Positions 37,893 to 38,866 of a stretch of DNA of 38,866 bases are shown piece after piece; positions within the stretch are counted from its first letter, which is position 1; every line of letters begins with the position of its first letter. The DNA is from a virus. The position numbers and the translations under genes are program-made. The stretch is taken from IMG/VR virus record IMGVR_UViG_3300048834_000286, positions 1-38,866 of that record; one strand, given 5' to 3'. The notes beneath the pieces were generated by a model. That model ran no database searches. It was given only the letters and a program-made list of their open reading frames with translations, and had not been told where the DNA came from.

Positions 37893-38866
37893 ATGCCTCT
37901 AATCGACCCCGAGGACTACCCGACGACTTCGCGGGGCTACCGCCACCCGCCTGACGACGTTGGTGGGTTGAACGTCGCCAACGATGTGCCCGCCGATGTG
38001 ACCCGCCTGGCCGAGGACATCAACGACGATGTTGATTCGGTGGTGGCTGCTGCCGCTGCCGGTGCCGCCACTGTCGCCGGTGACCTCACCGACCACGAGG
38101 GCACCACGACTAACGTGCACGGGATCACCAACACCGCGGCGCTGGTCACCACTGCGCGGTCTGTCACTGCGGGTGCCGGGCTGACCGGTGGCGGTACGTT
38201 GGCCGCCGATCGCACCCTGTCGATTGCTAACGGCGGTGTGGGTACGGCGCAGATCGCCGATGACGCGATCACCACGGGCAAGATCGCGCCCGGAGCCGTG
38301 GGCACCACGGACCTGGCCGACTCGTCCGTGACCGACGGCAAACTGGCCGGGTCGATCACCCCGAGCAAGGTCACGGGCACCGCGGTGGTGCAGGCCCGCA
38401 CCGTCGCCACTACGGGCAGCCTCACCGGAGGCGGTGACCTGTCCGCGAACCGCACCCTCGATGTGGTGGATGGCGGGATCGGCACCACGGAACTGGCAGA
38501 CGCCGCAGTGACCACCGTCAAGATCGCCGACGGCGCGATCACGCTCGCGAAGCTGGACGCGGGCACCACGTTTGTGCCCGAGGCGACCGTGGGCAACCTG
38601 CTGCCGCTGAACGTCGCGAACGGCTCCGAATCGGGCACCGTCACGGGTGTGGCGTGGCGCAACACCTTCGCCACCGTCGACTCGTCTACCGCGTCCGCGA
38701 GCCATGGCATCCGGTCGCTCCTGGTCACCAAGCCGGTGGACACCTCCGGCAACCCGTTCATCGCGGTCGGTTCGTCAACAACCGGCGCTGTGACCGCGGC
38801 GACGAACATCACCGCAGCGGCCCCGGTCATCGGGGGTCAGCCGTACACGATCCTGGCCGACCTGTG
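37893..38866 (+). CDS. Tail fibre protein, N-terminal part (3' truncated by window edge)
   Basis: The frame opens at ATG 37893 and is open to the end, covering the first 324 residues of the fibre described at 1442-2785: attachment region, both stalk repeats and the start of the N-L-L-P-L-N-V domain. Protein differences are conservative (for example N-V for N-I, A-T-V for S-T-V, S-H-G-I for S-Q-G-I). It is probably an allele of that gene. Confidence 0.8.
   Translation, partial: MPLIDPEDYPTTSRGYRHPPDDVGGLNVANDVPADVTRLAEDINDDVDSVVAAAAAGAATVAGDLTDHEGTTTNVHGITNTAALVTTARSVTAGAGLTGGGTLAADRTLSIANGGVGTAQIADDAITTGKIAPGAVGTTDLADSSVTDGKLAGSITPSKVTGTAVVQARTVATTGSLTGGGDLSANRTLDVVDGGIGTTELADAAVTTVKIADGAITLAKLDAGTTFVPEATVGNLLPLNVANGSESGTVTGVAWRNTFATVDSSTASASHGIRSLLVTKPVDTSGNPFIAVGSSTTGAVTAATNITAAAPVIGGQPYTILADL

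Larger units (their letters stand above)
36450..38866. repeat. Right copy of diverged terminal overlap (matches 1-2415)
   Basis: The counterpart of bases 1-2415, ending mid-gene at the last base. The offset is 36449 over the minor tail gene and 36451 after the indel at the start of the small middle gene. Joining either copy would give a circular map of about 36.45 kb. Confidence 0.9.

Noticed and set aside
1-38866. Stop-codon reassignment of TAG in this phage
   Set aside because: TAG ends several intact genes at their expected positions (2783-2785, 18029-18031, 31923-31925), so the TAG in the exonuclease gene is a local event.

Overview
The window is a nearly complete temperate siphophage genome from a GC-rich actinobacterial virus. 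The endolysin carries LGFP-type cell-wall repeats, which points to a mycolic-acid-containing host (Gordonia, Rhodococcus, Mycobacterium, Tsukamurella or a relative). The genus cannot be fixed from sequence alone. The contig is circularly permuted: bases 1-2415 and 36450-38866 are two diverged copies of the same tail-gene stretch, so the unit genome is probably about 36.45 kb.

Layout. Bases 1-4944 hold minor tail, tail fibre and collagen-like fibre genes. Three small membrane proteins follow, one of them the likely holin, then a CHAP-LGFP endolysin (to 6828) and a strong hairpin. The minus strand from 6923 to 9210 holds a small Cys-pair protein, a lipoprotein, a tyrosine integrase, a small unknown gene and an XRE-type repressor. 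The repressor gene contains a sequence that looks like the 3' part of a tRNA-Asn gene, probably attP. Divergent from it, a MerR/excisionase-like regulator opens a rightward early operon (9300-20915) of about 30 mostly tiny genes joined by ATGA/GTGA overlaps. These include HNH proteins, RusA, several C-x-C-G-W zinc-ribbon-like proteins, an Orn/DnaQ-like exonuclease broken by an amber codon, a winged-helix replication protein, iterons with a DnaA box, and RecT. A promoter at 20931-20959 then leads to HNH, terminase small and large subunits, portal, prohead protease, HK97-fold capsid, connectors, tail tube, tail chaperones with a likely -1 frameshift, an M23-containing tape measure protein and the minor tail genes.

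How it works together. The late genes form a standard HK97-like head and long-tail module with variable receptor-binding fibres. The int-orf-repressor layout, with the attachment site inside the repressor reading frame, matches integration-dependent immunity as described for mycobacteriophages such as BPs and Brujita: integration would replace the repressor C-terminus. Replication appears to rely on the host replisome, because no polymerase, primase or helicase gene is visible. The phage supplies an initiator-like protein, an iteron origin, RecT annealing and RusA resolution.
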